Shown here piece after piece: positions 33,950-46,000 of a DNA stretch of 64,000 nucleotides. The position numbers and the translations under genes were made by a program. The stretch is from Leptodontidium sp. MPI-SDFR-AT-0119 (lineage: Eukaryota > Ascomycota > Leotiomycetes > Helotiales > Leptodontidiaceae): positions 186,001 to 250,000 of the forward strand of contig JAHLEZ010000025.1 in NCBI GenBank assembly GCA_020726505.1. The letters are read 5' to 3'. Every line of letters starts with the position of its first letter. The stretch's first letter is position 1. The notes below the pieces were generated by a model. That model was given only the letters and a program-made list of their open reading frames with translations, ran no database searches and was not told the origin of the DNA.

Positions 33950-36110
33950 TACTCTCGGCTCGGCCTCGATCCTAGTGGCTCGGATCGCATATCCTCCTTT
34001 ACTCGGGTAGAGAGAGCTTTATCCAGTGCGTATCTATGCATGTGGTTGCTATTTTCTAGCGGGACTTCGTAGTCAGGGTTTAGGCCGGTTGGTAGGTGGG
34101 GGGGGGAGGTCGTAGATGCCGACTTTTTGACTGGCTTTGGTGTCTGTGTATGTCTCTTTTGTGCCGGGGCCGTACCAGGTCGCATTCATTGTCCAGGGCG
34201 AGGTTGGACCTTCAGATCCAGGCCGGTTCGTGGAAGATATGTGGGGGCTTTATCACCTCTTACGGGGAACTAGCTTTCCTTGGAAGCTGAGGCTGCCGTC
34301 GCTACTTGATGGTGTACATTACATGATTGTGGTATTGGAGCCCCAGGCTAGGATCGGAGGAGAGAGGTAGGCCTTGCTAGTGATTTGCATTTCGGAGTCA
34401 GAGACGCGCTTTAGGGTCAGGTCACGGAGTTGGCAGGTTAAATCATTAATGCCATAGCGTTGTCAAGTAGGGAAGTCAGAGGGACGGTCGCTATCGGTTA
34501 GTAGGCGAGAGAATCCTGGTTTTAGAACTACTTTGGTGCCTTCTGAGGAGAAAAGAAGCGTGAAGTTAGTTGTGTGTCTAGGATTTGAGCGTTCCACGGA
34601 CTCGGTCGAAGGCAAATGAGAAGTCGTGGGATCCAACAGTGAAAGCCAAGTCACTGGCTTGAATTTGCAGCGGCGGTGGCTGGGGGAGCGGTCCGAGATT
34701 GAGGGATGAAAGGTTTGAAGGAGAATGTAACCCTAAGCCTCTCCACAGAAGGATACATGTATCTACGAGAACATGTCGGCGGACAGAGCATAGGCATCTC
34801 CCTCGTAATGCACCAATCTCCCACTATCAAAGGCCCTCGTATAATTAGTCGTACATTGCTTTGTGATTTGGCCCATAAAATGCTTCATTCCACAAGCTCC
34901 ACATCATCACACTGGCATGATTTTTGTCTCTTTAGACAAGCTGAGCCATGCGGTCGACATATTGGGCCGTCCATTTCGGGTTATTTGAAGTAAAATAAGC
35001 CGCGTTTCTAAACATGAGTTTCTTCCTTTCCTCATAATCCATCGCCTCAGGGATATCCTGTGGTCGAGCAACGGCGTCATAGAATCCGTGACAATTCAAA
35101 GATCTGCTTCATCTATGACCTAAAGGCCGATTTCGTCGGAAATTGCTATCAAGAGAGGGTGGGAAGGATAATGTGAACAGCGAACAGCGAACAGCGTTGA
35201 CGTTGTGTTGCTTCATTAACAGCAAGTCTTTTCCAATGAATGCTAAAGGAACATCTCGGCCATGACGGGGGTGGTGATCATGGCGATTGACCCCTCGCAG
35301 CAGAATTGGCTTCCCATTAACGCATAGAAGCCTATTTTAAGCTCGACTTGGATGAAACTAATTTTCCGAGATATAGTCTGGATTAGTTTAGAATCGTTGG
35401 AAGAGAGTGTGATTTCCAAGTCATAAAGTTTGGGGGCTTCTGTAGTCCATTTCCTAGGATCAGGAATCCGGAGGGTTTTGGTGGCTTTTGAAGTCTTCGC
35501 ATCGACCTTGAATTTTTCAGACTTCACAACCTCGTTTGACTTGGTTGGATTGGTGAGCGAAAGTGACAACTCGATATCTTGTTGGAGATGGAAATCCAGC
35601 GAGACCTCAAGAGTGGCATCTTTCTAGTCTTTGTCGAGAAGTGTCTTGACGAAAAAGTCCTCGATCCTAGCATCCCCAGGCAACGAGATGAGATAAACAT
35701 CTCTAAAAATACCTAGGTTCATGCCAGCAAATATTCAGCTCGTATGTCGTGTGAAATTTCTCACCTGACAGCCACCATTGATCCTGGTCCTCTATATAGG
35801 AACCCTCAGACCATTGATAAACTCGAACCAAGACTTCATTCGTTGATGGAAAGCGCTATCGACTTCATCAAATCCGAGTCGTAGTTGCGAATTCTCATTC
35901 CATGACGAAGGGAACAGTGAAACTCCTTCTGTAGGAACCCGTAGGATTCTCTGTTGGTACATGTGGTGGACATACCCGTTGATAGAGTAACACTTTCTGT
36001 TCCTCGGGAGGCGCAGAGCCAGCCATCGGACCGTCGCGGATGAGTACCAAAGACTCGAAAGAGCACGGAGCAACAGGTAGTGAGCAAGGATTCCCCGGCC
36101 TCAACCAGGA
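33950..36110 (-). pseudogene. GH2 beta-galactosidase pseudogene
   Basis: Minus-strand remains of a large intracellular-type GH2 beta-galactosidase, readable in the correct order across three frames. They are PPHVPTENPTGSYRRSF (about 35950), SQLRLGFDEVDSAFH and YIEDQDQWWLSG (about 35890-35770), KWTTEAPKLYDLEITLSS (about 35440), DRMAQLV, a stop, RDKNHASV and MMWSLWNEAFYGPNHKAMYD (about 34960-34830, with the acid/base NE). Then come FSFAFDRVRGTLKS (about 34610), TKVVLKPGF and KASQKVGIYDL with PDYEVPLENSNH (about 34130-34050). Several stops and frameshifts are present, and the middle, including the nucleophile region, is deleted around 35200-35000. Intact relatives are about 1000 residues. It is divergent from a sugar transporter, the classic partner arrangement. 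Confidence 0.88.
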
Positions 36111-36707
36111 TGTTCCTCGACTTATTCGAACTGGACTGTACTTCCCGTTCGTTGGGTCGCCTCTATCTCTGAAGATCTAACGTCGCAAAGAAAGGTGGTC
36201 TTGCCTCTGGGAAGCAGGAGAACCGGGGATCGTCGGGGAACTCGGAGCCGACAACAAGTCGCCAAGACGGTCGAAGGGTGGGGATACGGACTAGCACATT
36301 CAATCTTTGGATGTGGCCGGCCCGTGAGGCACTTGAATTGGAGCATGGAGTGCATGATTAGTGCAATACACATCCGTGATCCATCTCCAGATCATCCCAA
36401 GTCACTCCACCAGAAGCAAACGAGCCCCGAGCAAATCATATGAAGCCGTTACGGGCCGAGCCAAATTTCCATCTTTTGCCCCCAGGAGAGATGCTTCCCC
36501 GCATTCCATATCGGGACGTGTCAAAGACTAAACTGGGTTACCGTCCCATGCTCTCCTGCAAACATGAACCGAGCTGAAGGTGTATAAGAAGGGACGGTGT
36601 GCCTTTGTTGTGTCGATCTTTTTGTCAAGTGTCGATAACCTCTCACTCAGAGACTTGTCTTCGAAGACATCCTTCGCCCCTCTCTTCAACCCACATCCAT
36701 TTCCATC
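36111..36707. promoter_or_regulatory. Intergenic promoter region of the sugar transporter
   Basis: About 600 bp between the dead GH2 gene and the transporter. A TATA-like TGTATAAG lies at 36581-36588, some 120 bp before the ATG. In related fungi a bidirectional regulatory region lies here; no operator was identified. Confidence 0.5.
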
Positions 36708-38532
36708 ATGGAGCAAACCAAGAACGAGGTCAATCATGCCGAGAGGACCATCTCAGCCACCGACAACGACGTTGGGACGGCAGTCCAGCTTGCCCACGAT
36801 GTCGGCGACCAGAAGTACAGCCCATGGACGATGAGCATGGCACGACTCTATGCCGTTCTCTGGGTTGCATATCTTTGCGGCTGTTTGAATGGCTTCGATG
36901 GATCTCTCATGGGTGGAGTCAACGCCATGGATACCTATCAGAACTACTTCAAGGTGTAAGTAATTGGAGAGGAGAGAGAGGAGAAAAAAGCATGGGATTC
37001 TAACCCTTGTGAAGTGGCAAAGCCAGTCAGACCACCGGGATTATCATGGCCATTTACAATATCGGAGCCATCCCAGCTGTTTTTGTTACTGGACCTGTCA
37101 ACGATTTGTTTGGAAGACGATGGTAGGCATTCATTGTTCCGGGTTATGATTCTAGTACTGATTGCAACAGGGGTATGTTTACGGGATCTACAGTCATTAT
37201 TGTTGGAACTTGTATTCAGGCTACAGCTACTCGGGTACCTCAACTCCTCGGAGGTAGATTTCTTCTCGGATTCGGTGTCAGTTTTTGCTGTGTCTCAGCT
37301 CCCTGCTACGTTTCCGAGATGGCTCACCCAACCTGGAGAGGGACCTTGACTGGATTCTACAACTGTACATGGTGAGTCGTTATCCTCTTGCTGCTTGAAG
37401 CATTCGTTAACACTCGTTTACAGGTACATCGGATCTATTATTGCTTCTTGGACGATTTATGGTTGCTCCTATATCGAGACCGAAAACGGTTTCCGTATCC
37501 CCATCTGGTGTCAGCTCATCACTTCCGGTTTCGTCGCCATTTTAGTATGGTTCATTCCAGAATCTCCTCGATGGCTCGTTGCCAATGATCGATGCGACGA
37601 AGCTATCGCAATTTTGGCAAAGTATCATGGGGAAGGGGATGCCAACCACCCCATTGTCCAGCTCCAAATGAAGGAAATGCAAATGCAAATCAGCACCACC
37701 GCCTCCGACAAGAAATGGTGGGATTACCGAGAACTCTGGAATTCCCATTCTGCTCGCCGTCGTCTCATTTGCGTCATTGGCATGGCTATGTTTGGCCAGC
37801 TGTCTGGAAACTCTGCTACTGGATAGTAAGTGGAATATTTGCCTTCCAACCCTTCTTTGAAGACACAGGCTGACTTGATGCTGCAGCTATCTTCCCACCA
37901 TGGCCGAAAACGCTGGTATTGATGACTCCCGCACTCAGCTCATCATCAATGGAATCTACCCATGTGTTTGCTTCGTTGCTGCAGTTACAGGCGCACGACT
38001 TTGTGACACCGTTGGTCGACGACCGCTCTTGCTCTACAGCACCATCTTCTGCTCGGCCTGTTTCCTAGTCATCTTCGGGACCTCCAAGATCGCGAATGAG
38101 CAGCCAGGCAACAAATCGGCTACCGACAGCGCCATCGCCTTCGTTTACCTCTTCGGCATCGTCTTCAGTCTCGGATGGACGCCGCTCCAAAGCATGTATA
38201 TCGCCGAGACGTTGCCCACGGCAACCCGAGCCAAGGGAACAGCCATGGGAAACCTTGCATCCAACGCCGCCGGCGCAATCTCCAACTACGGAATTGGACC
38301 AGGGCTCAACGCTATTGGATACTGGTTCTACCTTGTGTTTGTGTTCTGGGATTTGGTTGAGGTCGTGGTCATGTACTTCTACTTCCCCGAGACAAATGAG
38401 CGTACCTTGGAGGAATTGTCCGAGGTGTTTGAGGCAAAGAATCCGGTCAAGAAGAGTCTGGAGAAGAGGGGCGCGAATACGGTTCTGAACACGCTCAAGG
38501 TTGAGGATCCAAAGGCTACGCGGGAGGTTTAA
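36708..38532 (+). CDS. MFS sugar transporter, lactose permease-like
   Basis: Predicted 534-residue sugar:H+ symporter of the plasma membrane. Five exons: 36708-36955, 37015-37122, 37171-37371, 37424-37825 and 37887-38532. All introns are GT-AG and restore KV-GKASQ, RRW-GMFTG, CTW-YIGS and TGY-YLP. Sugar transporter hallmarks: [10 protein letters not shown] in helix 1, [38 protein letters not shown] and [11 protein letters not shown] at the end. The sequence style ([14 protein letters not shown]) and the divergent GH2 beta-galactosidase suggest lactose or another beta-galactoside as substrate; this is context-based. No defect is visible, so it may be functional although the adjacent hydrolase is dead. 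Confidence 0.92.
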
Positions 38533-39328
38533 TGCTGTTGTCCTCACTCTAGCTACCGCTCACAAGTGAAGCCAGCAATTTATTTACTACAGTGGTACAC
38601 AATCATCTACTTCCTGGTGGACGACTCTAGTAGAAGGCAAGCTTTAGTTAGGTTAATTTAAGCCCGACACGAGCAGGAAGTCAATCAAAACAAGATTGTA
38701 AACAATCAATTCCAATTGCAATCTAAGAGACGAATACCCCCGCCGTGAATCCTTCCTTAACCCTTGAAAAGCTCATGAAACAGGGTTGGTTCCGCCTGAT
38801 GGATGCGCATCGGCGAACAACTTCTGTGTCGGGCAGGTGGGCAGGTAGGTCACTAACTCTAACTCTAACTCTAACCTAACTCCCCGTAGTTCCAGATCCT
38901 TACCTTGCTCGAGGCTGAAAATCCGCCGAATTATTGGATAAACGCCCCTAGAAGGTGCCCACACGAGCTCCAGTTTTTTGCTCGATTTAACATTATTTCC
39001 GGGGGGAGGCGGGGGGATAATAGTATGGGGTCGCGGTCAGATGTGGAGGCGCATGCACTGAAGGGGCGAGGGGCGAGGGGTCCCCCAGTACTCACTCGTA
39101 CCCGCACCAATGCCCGAGGTCCAACACGACTGTCAAACCCTCCCTCCCTCGTGCAGTCTTCTGACACTTGCTTGGCTGCCAACCAACTGATCTTGCAGGC
39201 GCAGTTGCAGATACACCACACCCTCGTTTCTCCGCAATACCATCCAAACAATCCCCCGTCACTTGCTGGGCTACGAAATGAAGAAGACTGACTCTCTGAT
39301 GCCCGAATGTTGTTGACAGGACGGCTAG
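38533..39328. other. Intergenic region with CTAACT repeat
   Basis: Contains about four CTAACT-type units (38851-38880) and a G-rich patch near 39000. It separates the transporter from the regulator. No gene is seen; long frames around 38905-39443 overlap on both strands and lack domains. Confidence 0.4.
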
Positions 39329-41822
39329 ATGTCGGGCGATGAGACGGAAAATCTTCGAAAGAGGAGGAGGGCAGCTCATGCCGTAAGTCAGGAAGGAGAC
39401 TCTGCTCCAAGATTCTCTCTCCATCTGCACTCGTTGCGGCCAACTGCTGATTTTGCCGCAGTGCGATATATGTAGGCAGAGAAAGATCCGGTGAGGGAGG
39501 ACTCGCTCTGTTGTAGAGTAGATCAGAGATTTTCTCTCTGCAGAAAGTGGCTGGGGTTGAGCTGACTTTGGGACAGCTGCGATGGCCGAGAGCCGTGTGC
39601 TACTTGCATCGCATCAAATCATGACTGTGTCTATGGAGCAGAGGCAAGCTCGTGAGTACCTCCCCAGTAGCCATGGGAATGAATGGAAACAGCCACTGAC
39701 ATGAAGAAGGAGGGGGAAGAGCGACTTGATCCTTGATGGAGTTCTTCGGGTTGAGAAGTATCTGCATGAGATGAATGCTATGATGGTGAGCTGAAAGCCT
39801 CCAACTCTGGCAGCAATCTCAATACTGAACCACGTTTTGTGACAGGCTTCAAATACTGCTCTCCTCGGCTCACGACCTTCAATTCACTCGGTGGCCACAC
39901 CGCAGACAGTCCAGGTAAGGCCGTCGACAGGAGAATCTCCTCACTTAGCCCACACCCCAGCAAACGACGACAACGGTGTGCACAATGCAATTTTATCTTC
40001 GCTGCACACGTCGACCACAGAGTCAATCCTGGAATGGCCTCATTTCGACCACTTTCCATCACTTCGCCGCACCTACAAGCCGATTTTCAACCTGGAACAA
40101 TCCAGACCGCCACTCAGTACCAGACCATCAGAAGTCACGCCTTATCTTGGCGTGGAGGAAGTCCGGCAGATCATTCAATCCTTCCAATCCTCCGTGAATT
40201 TTTTCTACCCTACGATGGCGAAGGAGAAGTTGGGAGCAATCCAAAATCGAATCATTAGTGGTGTTCTGGACCAGAGCGTGGAGTCTTGCCTTGCTCTACT
40301 TGTCATGGCCCTCGGATGCGCAAGCCAATCCGTATCCCTTCTATTCAACAATCCAAGTTTGAGCCAGGGAGACAGGGTGTACCAGCAATCACGAAGATCT
40401 CTAGCTGAGATGTTTTTCGATGGGGTACTTAAGAGACTGCATGTTGCTCACTTGGAAGTCTCGCAAGAAGCAACACAATGTCTGTTCTTTATAGCGTAAG
40501 GCACCCCTGAGGTTTTAATGGTAAGGGTTAGGCTAACTTATTGAACCTGCAGCCTTTATTTTGCATACCTGCAACGGCCATTGCAGGCGTGGTCGTATAT
40601 CAATACAACAGCAGCAAGATGTAGACTCCTACTCTCTTACCCGTCATCGGACCCACTGCCTGACAGTGAATGTGTCCGAAGAATATTTTGGTCGTGCTAT
40701 ATCTTAGAGAGGTAGGTTCATTCTCAAAGTTATGTTCAATTCCAATCCAATCCTGGATTCCAACGATATCCTATACATAACCATAAATGCTGACAATCCC
40801 ATCACCAAAGCGACTACCTAGCCGAGCTGTCTGCTCTTCCACAATCAGGCATAGCCTCTATTGAATCCTCCATCCCCCTCCCGGGCGATTACAACACACA
40901 CTCCACGCCACACACCGAACTCACCATGACTAGCCCCTTCTCATCTCCCACCTCCGCCCTAACCCAAACCCGAACCCCAACCACCCTCGAAGAACAAGAA
41001 GAAGAGCTCTCGTCCCTCTACTTTCTCGCCTGCCTCTCGATGCGACGCCTCCTCAACCGGGTTCACGATCTCCTCTACTCTGCTTCTTCGGGCGCCTCTC
41101 TAGACTCCGCGCGGTTCCCCTTCATCGTGGCGGAGCTCTCGCACCAGCTCGAAGAATGGCGCGAACTGCTTCCCGCCGCATTCCATTTCACAGTCGACGC
41201 GACGCCAACTTCTTCTCCGCATGGAGGCTTTCTCAGACAGAGGTACCTGACTTGCAAGAGTGTGATTTACCGGCCATACTTGACGTGGGTGTTACGGTCC
41301 TGGGACGGTGGGTTGAGGGATGGACTGGAGGGCGAGGGGAGGGGCCTGAGGACGGGGATGGGGATGGGGCGGGTGGGTGTTACGGCGGAGATGGTAGACA
41401 AGTGCGAGATTTGTCTTGAGGCGATCCTGTTGCATATCTTGAACCTGAGCGGCTTTGCCCATACGGTTTTGGTGGACACTTGGATTTGTTCACTGAGGTG
41501 TGTATTAAATCCCCCCCCCCTGCGTTCTTTCCTCTTCCTCCTACTCTTTTCCCCTTTGGGATATTGTCTCGGGCAGGATACTGACGTGGTGAAAAGCATG
41601 GCGGGAGGAATGCTCATCCTCCTAGCAGCGACTCGCATCCCCCCTCTCCGCTCCCGCATGGGCTCTGAAGTCACAACCCTGGGCCCGTTGCTCGAAGACT
41701 TCATCTCACAGTGGATGCAGATCCCCGGTGAGACTATCAGCCCCAGTGTAGAGCAGAGTTTGCGGATGATTTGTGACGTTGGTGGGTTTATCAAGAGCGA
41801 GTACATTTCTGGCGCCGGATAG
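39329..41822 (+). CDS. Zn(II)2Cys6 transcription factor near sugar genes
   Basis: Seven or eight exons, with introns removed: 39329-39382, 39462-39490, 39577-39651, 39722-39785, 39846-40495, 40553-40711, 40811-41822. These joins keep frame throughout (about 680 residues). An in-frame intron 41502-41576 is likely and gives about 655. The zinc cluster is split by introns and reads C-x2-C-x6-C-x5-C-x2-C-x6-C (CDICRQRKIR then CDGREPCATC), preceded by KRRR and followed by LILDGVLRVEKYL. The rest matches the fungal TF homology domain (FFYPTMA, DRVYQQSRRS, RRIFWSCYILER). It lies about 0.8 kb downstream of the sugar transporter, same strand, so control of that transporter is a reasonable inference. 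No defect is seen. Confidence 0.85.
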
Positions 41823-42726
41823 GCAATGAAAGTGTGTAGCATCATTAGGGCTGGGGCTCATTTAAGAGCTTGTTGTTATGGGAACGCGCTTGTATATAAA
41901 ACAGTATATAATATCATTTCCCTTTTTCTTGCGTCAATAGGGCTTCCTAGGTCGCCGGTTTACCCTGACAACCGACAACTTGCGGCTATCCTTGGATAAA
42001 TAAGCTTTGGTGTTGTACTTGGCAATACATACTGATAGCAGCAGGTCGTTTCTGGCGTGGCCTTCCTCGCGAGTGAGGGGTATGAACATGGGTCTCTCAC
42101 CTGCTCAAATGTTTTACTGAATACGGATAGTGACGTAAAGATAGGTGAGTAGCCTTCAAAGCACGCGTAGTTCATAGTTGATCCAGCATCACAACAAATC
42201 AAGAGTCTTGTCAAGTAATATCAGACCTAAAGAGTAAATCTGGTGATATCCGGGCCTTTCAACCATCACGATGGAATTGATGCAGAAGTACGTCAAGGAA
42301 GGTGGCGCTATTGGTGTCGATAATCCTCAGCGTTGGTCAAACTCGGACGCCCTTGGTTTCCTTTCTGCAACGGAATCTGTTGCTTCTGTGGAGGAGCTCC
42401 TCAAGGTATGCCTAACTCTCCTTCCACCATCCCAGAGTGTAGACCCTAACAGTCGTAGCATCCACTCCTTTCCCGTCTATACCAGAAGAGCTCACTTATT
42501 GGTATAATGTCGTTGGCCCAGGTCTGCATGCGGGTTGTTATAGGTATACGCCAAGTAAGTGTTGAACTGGCCTCGCGGCTGTTTATAGGAGCATTTATTA
42601 TATTTCACTTTCGTTACAATACAAGACATCTTGGACTCTGCTTCCTGTCCCACTTTATTGATTTGCTTGTCTGATACCTGCATGCGTCAAGATATGTAGC
42701 GAGCCTTTAATAAGTTACTAGCGTAT
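41823..42726 (+). other. Interval with an unrecognised 5' gene fragment
   Basis: A frame at 42271-42507 starts MELMQKYVKEGGAIGVDN and reads RWSNSDALGFLSATES and SVEELLK. A GTATGC/CGTAG intron (42406-42458) may follow, and a nearby frame gives TPFPSIPEELTYWYNVVGPGLHAG. This looks like real coding sequence of an unidentified protein, cut short before the LTR at 42727. The frames do not join cleanly, so it is probably a pseudogene fragment. Confidence 0.35.
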
Positions 42727-43011
42727 TGTGGGAGGGATAAAGCCCAATAAACCACACAACAAGAGAGGTAGCATGTAGTGAGGTACGGGAGAGATTCTAG
42801 GCGTAGGAAATCGCGGATTGATCAAATCTAAAGATAACACATATCTGAAGAGCATGAAAAGTTGAGGGAGGGGAGGAGAAAAAAGTGTATTTAATAAATA
42901 TCTGTAAACGTTCTTAGTTCTTGAGTTATTTTCAAGTGTTAAGCTCTTTTATGTGGAAAGAGCTTATCCGGTCAGGTGACAAAGGAGCTACCGAGAGCCT
43001 TCCCCACCACA
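42727..43011. repeat. Solo LTR, family B (second copy)
   Basis: 285 bp, TGTGGGAGGG...CCCCACCACA, nearly the same as 17752-18038. Flanked by GTAT on both sides (42723-42726 and 43012-43015), a 4-bp match. No internal region is attached. Confidence 0.82.
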
Positions 43012-43015
43012 GTAT

Positions 43016-46000
43016 CGCCAGGGTATAGACTACTAAATTAAGCTTATTAAAGAAAACGACTTGTCCTTTAAACCTCTCTAGCGTATAATTAAAGAGTAGT
43101 TATTAAAGACTAAGCGGTATATTATTAATAACTTATATAAAAGCTTTATTAGGCCCTTTAGCGTATTATATACGGCCCTTATTTTCTTTACTAAGAAAGC
43201 TAATAATAATCTCTAGTTATACGTTAATTATAAGAAGCTAAATGCCTTATTAAAGAAGGACTTATACCTAATCCTTTTAATCGATGAGATAATAGCACGT
43301 ATTTATAAGGCAAAGGTCTTTATAAAGATTAATATATAGTAAGCTTTTTATTATATTTATATGTCCTCCGAGAGCGAAGACTACACGACCTTCCACACTT
43401 AATACAGCACGTATAAATATAAGGTCCTTCTTTTTAGCCTTATAAATAGTCTAGCGACTTTTTAGTAGTTTATTAACGACATTTTAATAAAGTACTTTAA
43501 CGACCTTTACGCGGCTTATATAAACGATATTCTTATATATTTATTAACCCTTAAGAAACCCGAGGTTTATATTAAGAAAGTAATAGTAATATTATAAGTA
43601 CACAGACTTGAGGCCGATATTAAGAAGTCCGAGTTTAACGTGTAAAAGACGAAGTTCCTAGGATTTATTATTAGAGTCGATGGCGTAAAAGTAAACCTAG
43701 AGAAAATTAGTGTAATTAAAAACTAGTAATACGTCGATAATATTAGGGGTATATAAAGCTATTTTAGCTTTTATAACTTTTATCGCCGGTTTATTTAACA
43801 TCATAGTCGCATCGCAAGACCTTTTATAATACTTATTAGGAAGAACGTCCCCTTTATCTTTAATAACACTTATAAGAATACTTAAGAAACTCTTTAAAAA
43901 GCCCTTTAGTCCGCGCCAGTTCTTCGCTATTACGACTTTACTAAGTAAACACGGCTAAAGACTAACTCTTTTAATAAAGTCGTTACTAGGATTTTATTTT
44001 AATTTTAAAAAGACGACACTTTTTACTTTATAAGGTACTTTTCTAAGATTATAATAGATCTTGAGCTTAATTACTTAGTTTATAATAAAGAAATACTAGC
44101 GATTTTCCAGTTATTTAAGCAGTATCGCCTAGAGTTTTTAAGTGCTTAAAAGAATGTCTTTATTTATATAAATTACTAAGCCCTAGAGTACTTTATAATT
44201 ACTAAGGGCTTTACGGCTAAGTAGGCTTAATAGGCTGAGTTTTTTATAGACTTTTACTTTACGAGTATATATTATATTAGAATTACTAATATACTAGCTA
44301 ATACTTTATCCCGACGGGATTAAGACCTCTCGGTTACTAAAGTACGTAAGCTGGTTATTTATAGTTAATAATTAATTCCGACGAACAAAATTAACCTTAA
44401 AGTTGCTAACGACTTTTAACTCTCCGCCGTCGATTTTATAAACGCTTATATTAAAGTCGTAAAGACTATCCCCTTAGCACCCGTAGAGGCTATAATCCCG
44501 GATTATAACGTTAAGCCACGTGACAAACTAGAGCTAAAACCTGAGCCTAATATAAGAGTGTTAATCGACCCAGAGACTCTTACTATAAGGGAGTTAGACC
44601 TTAACTTTATAATAGCCTATAATATCGCGGAATATAATATTATTAATTAAGTACTCTTAGCTAATAAGTCGTCGCCTTTGCTAAAGCCCTTTTAATAAAA
44701 AGCTAAGGAATAATTATTAAATTACGAGTTAATAAACAATAAGTTACTTTTCTAAGGACGCTTAGAAGTGCGCTTAAAACCACCAGAGCTTCGTACGACA
44801 CTTATTTATTATATATATTTTTAACCTTTAATAGCACAAGCAGGGACTAGAAAGATAAAAGCCCTACTTAGTCGCAAATATTATTAAAATAGCCTTACTA
44901 TAGACGTAACTCGTTATGTCGCGAACTATAATTACTTTAGACAAAAGGCTAAAAGAAATAAGACTCCTAGCTTCTTATACCCCTTACTAATCCCTGCTCG
45001 GCTATATTAACACTTAATAATAGATTTTACTAAACTTTTAATTAATAAAAAAGATTATAACTTTATTATAATAATCGTTAACCGTTTATCGAAAAAGCCG
45101 GTCTTTATCTTATATAACGATACTATTACGGTAAAGGGCATGGCTTTTCTCTTTTTTGTTTATTAAACTTGTACTTTAGTATACTAGACTTAATTATCTC
45201 GGACCGTGGACCTTAGTTCGTCTTTACCTTTTAAAAAGAGTATTACTATATCTTTAGTACTAAGGTTAAGCTTATAACGGCGTATAACCTAAACGTTAAT
45301 AGTTAAATAAAAGTAACGAATTAATATATTAAGTAACGGCTTCGCCTCTTTTACTGCTATTACTAAGATAATTAAAGTGATCTCTTATTAATTATAGACA
45401 TCACTTAATTTACGTTATTACATAAGTCCCTTAAGAACTTATCCCCTTTTTAGTTACTTAACAGTATTAAGCCAAAGACTTCTTAAGACCTCGTTAATTT
45501 TAACCCCCCGGCTATAATAATAAAGAAACTTAATCGTGAGGAAGTCTTATAAGTAATATTACGAATAAAAGAGGTTACAAAAGTCGTATAATTGTTTTTA
45601 AAGGATTAATAAGAGAAAATAAAACGACTAGCGAACCGTGGGCGACGGGCTATTAACTGAAAAGAAGTGATACTTGGTGTGAATGATGATTCTATTGAGG
45701 GGGCATTTCTAAGTCTATATAACTACTTTGAGTACCGAGTACTAAGCTCTCGCATCAGTTATTAGCTTTGTATCAAGTTACTAGCTTTGTATTAGAGGCT
45801 CGCATCGGTTATTAGCTTCGTATCAAGTTACTAGCTTTGTATCAGAGGCTCGCATCGGTTATTAGCTTTATATCAAGTTACTAGCTTTGTATCAAAGGCT
45901 CGCATCGGTTATTAGGCTCGTATATGGCTAGTATTCTTATATCTATAAGTAATATTATAAATAAAGGAGGTTATAAAAGTCACATAATCGTCTCTAAAAG

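Noticed and set aside
38851..38880. CTAACT tandem units considered as degenerate telomeric repeat
   Set aside because: Unit does not equal TTAGGG and the array is about 30 bp between two ordinary genes; a simple microsatellite.
39840..40258. 139-codon ORF overlapping the second transcription factor
   Set aside because: Shadow frame; the spliced frame here continues the zinc-cluster protein with correct intron phases.
45745..45925. Tandem 50-bp repeats considered as a CRISPR-like array
   Set aside because: Units are directly adjacent without unique spacers, the context is a Gypsy retroelement, and the host is a eukaryote.
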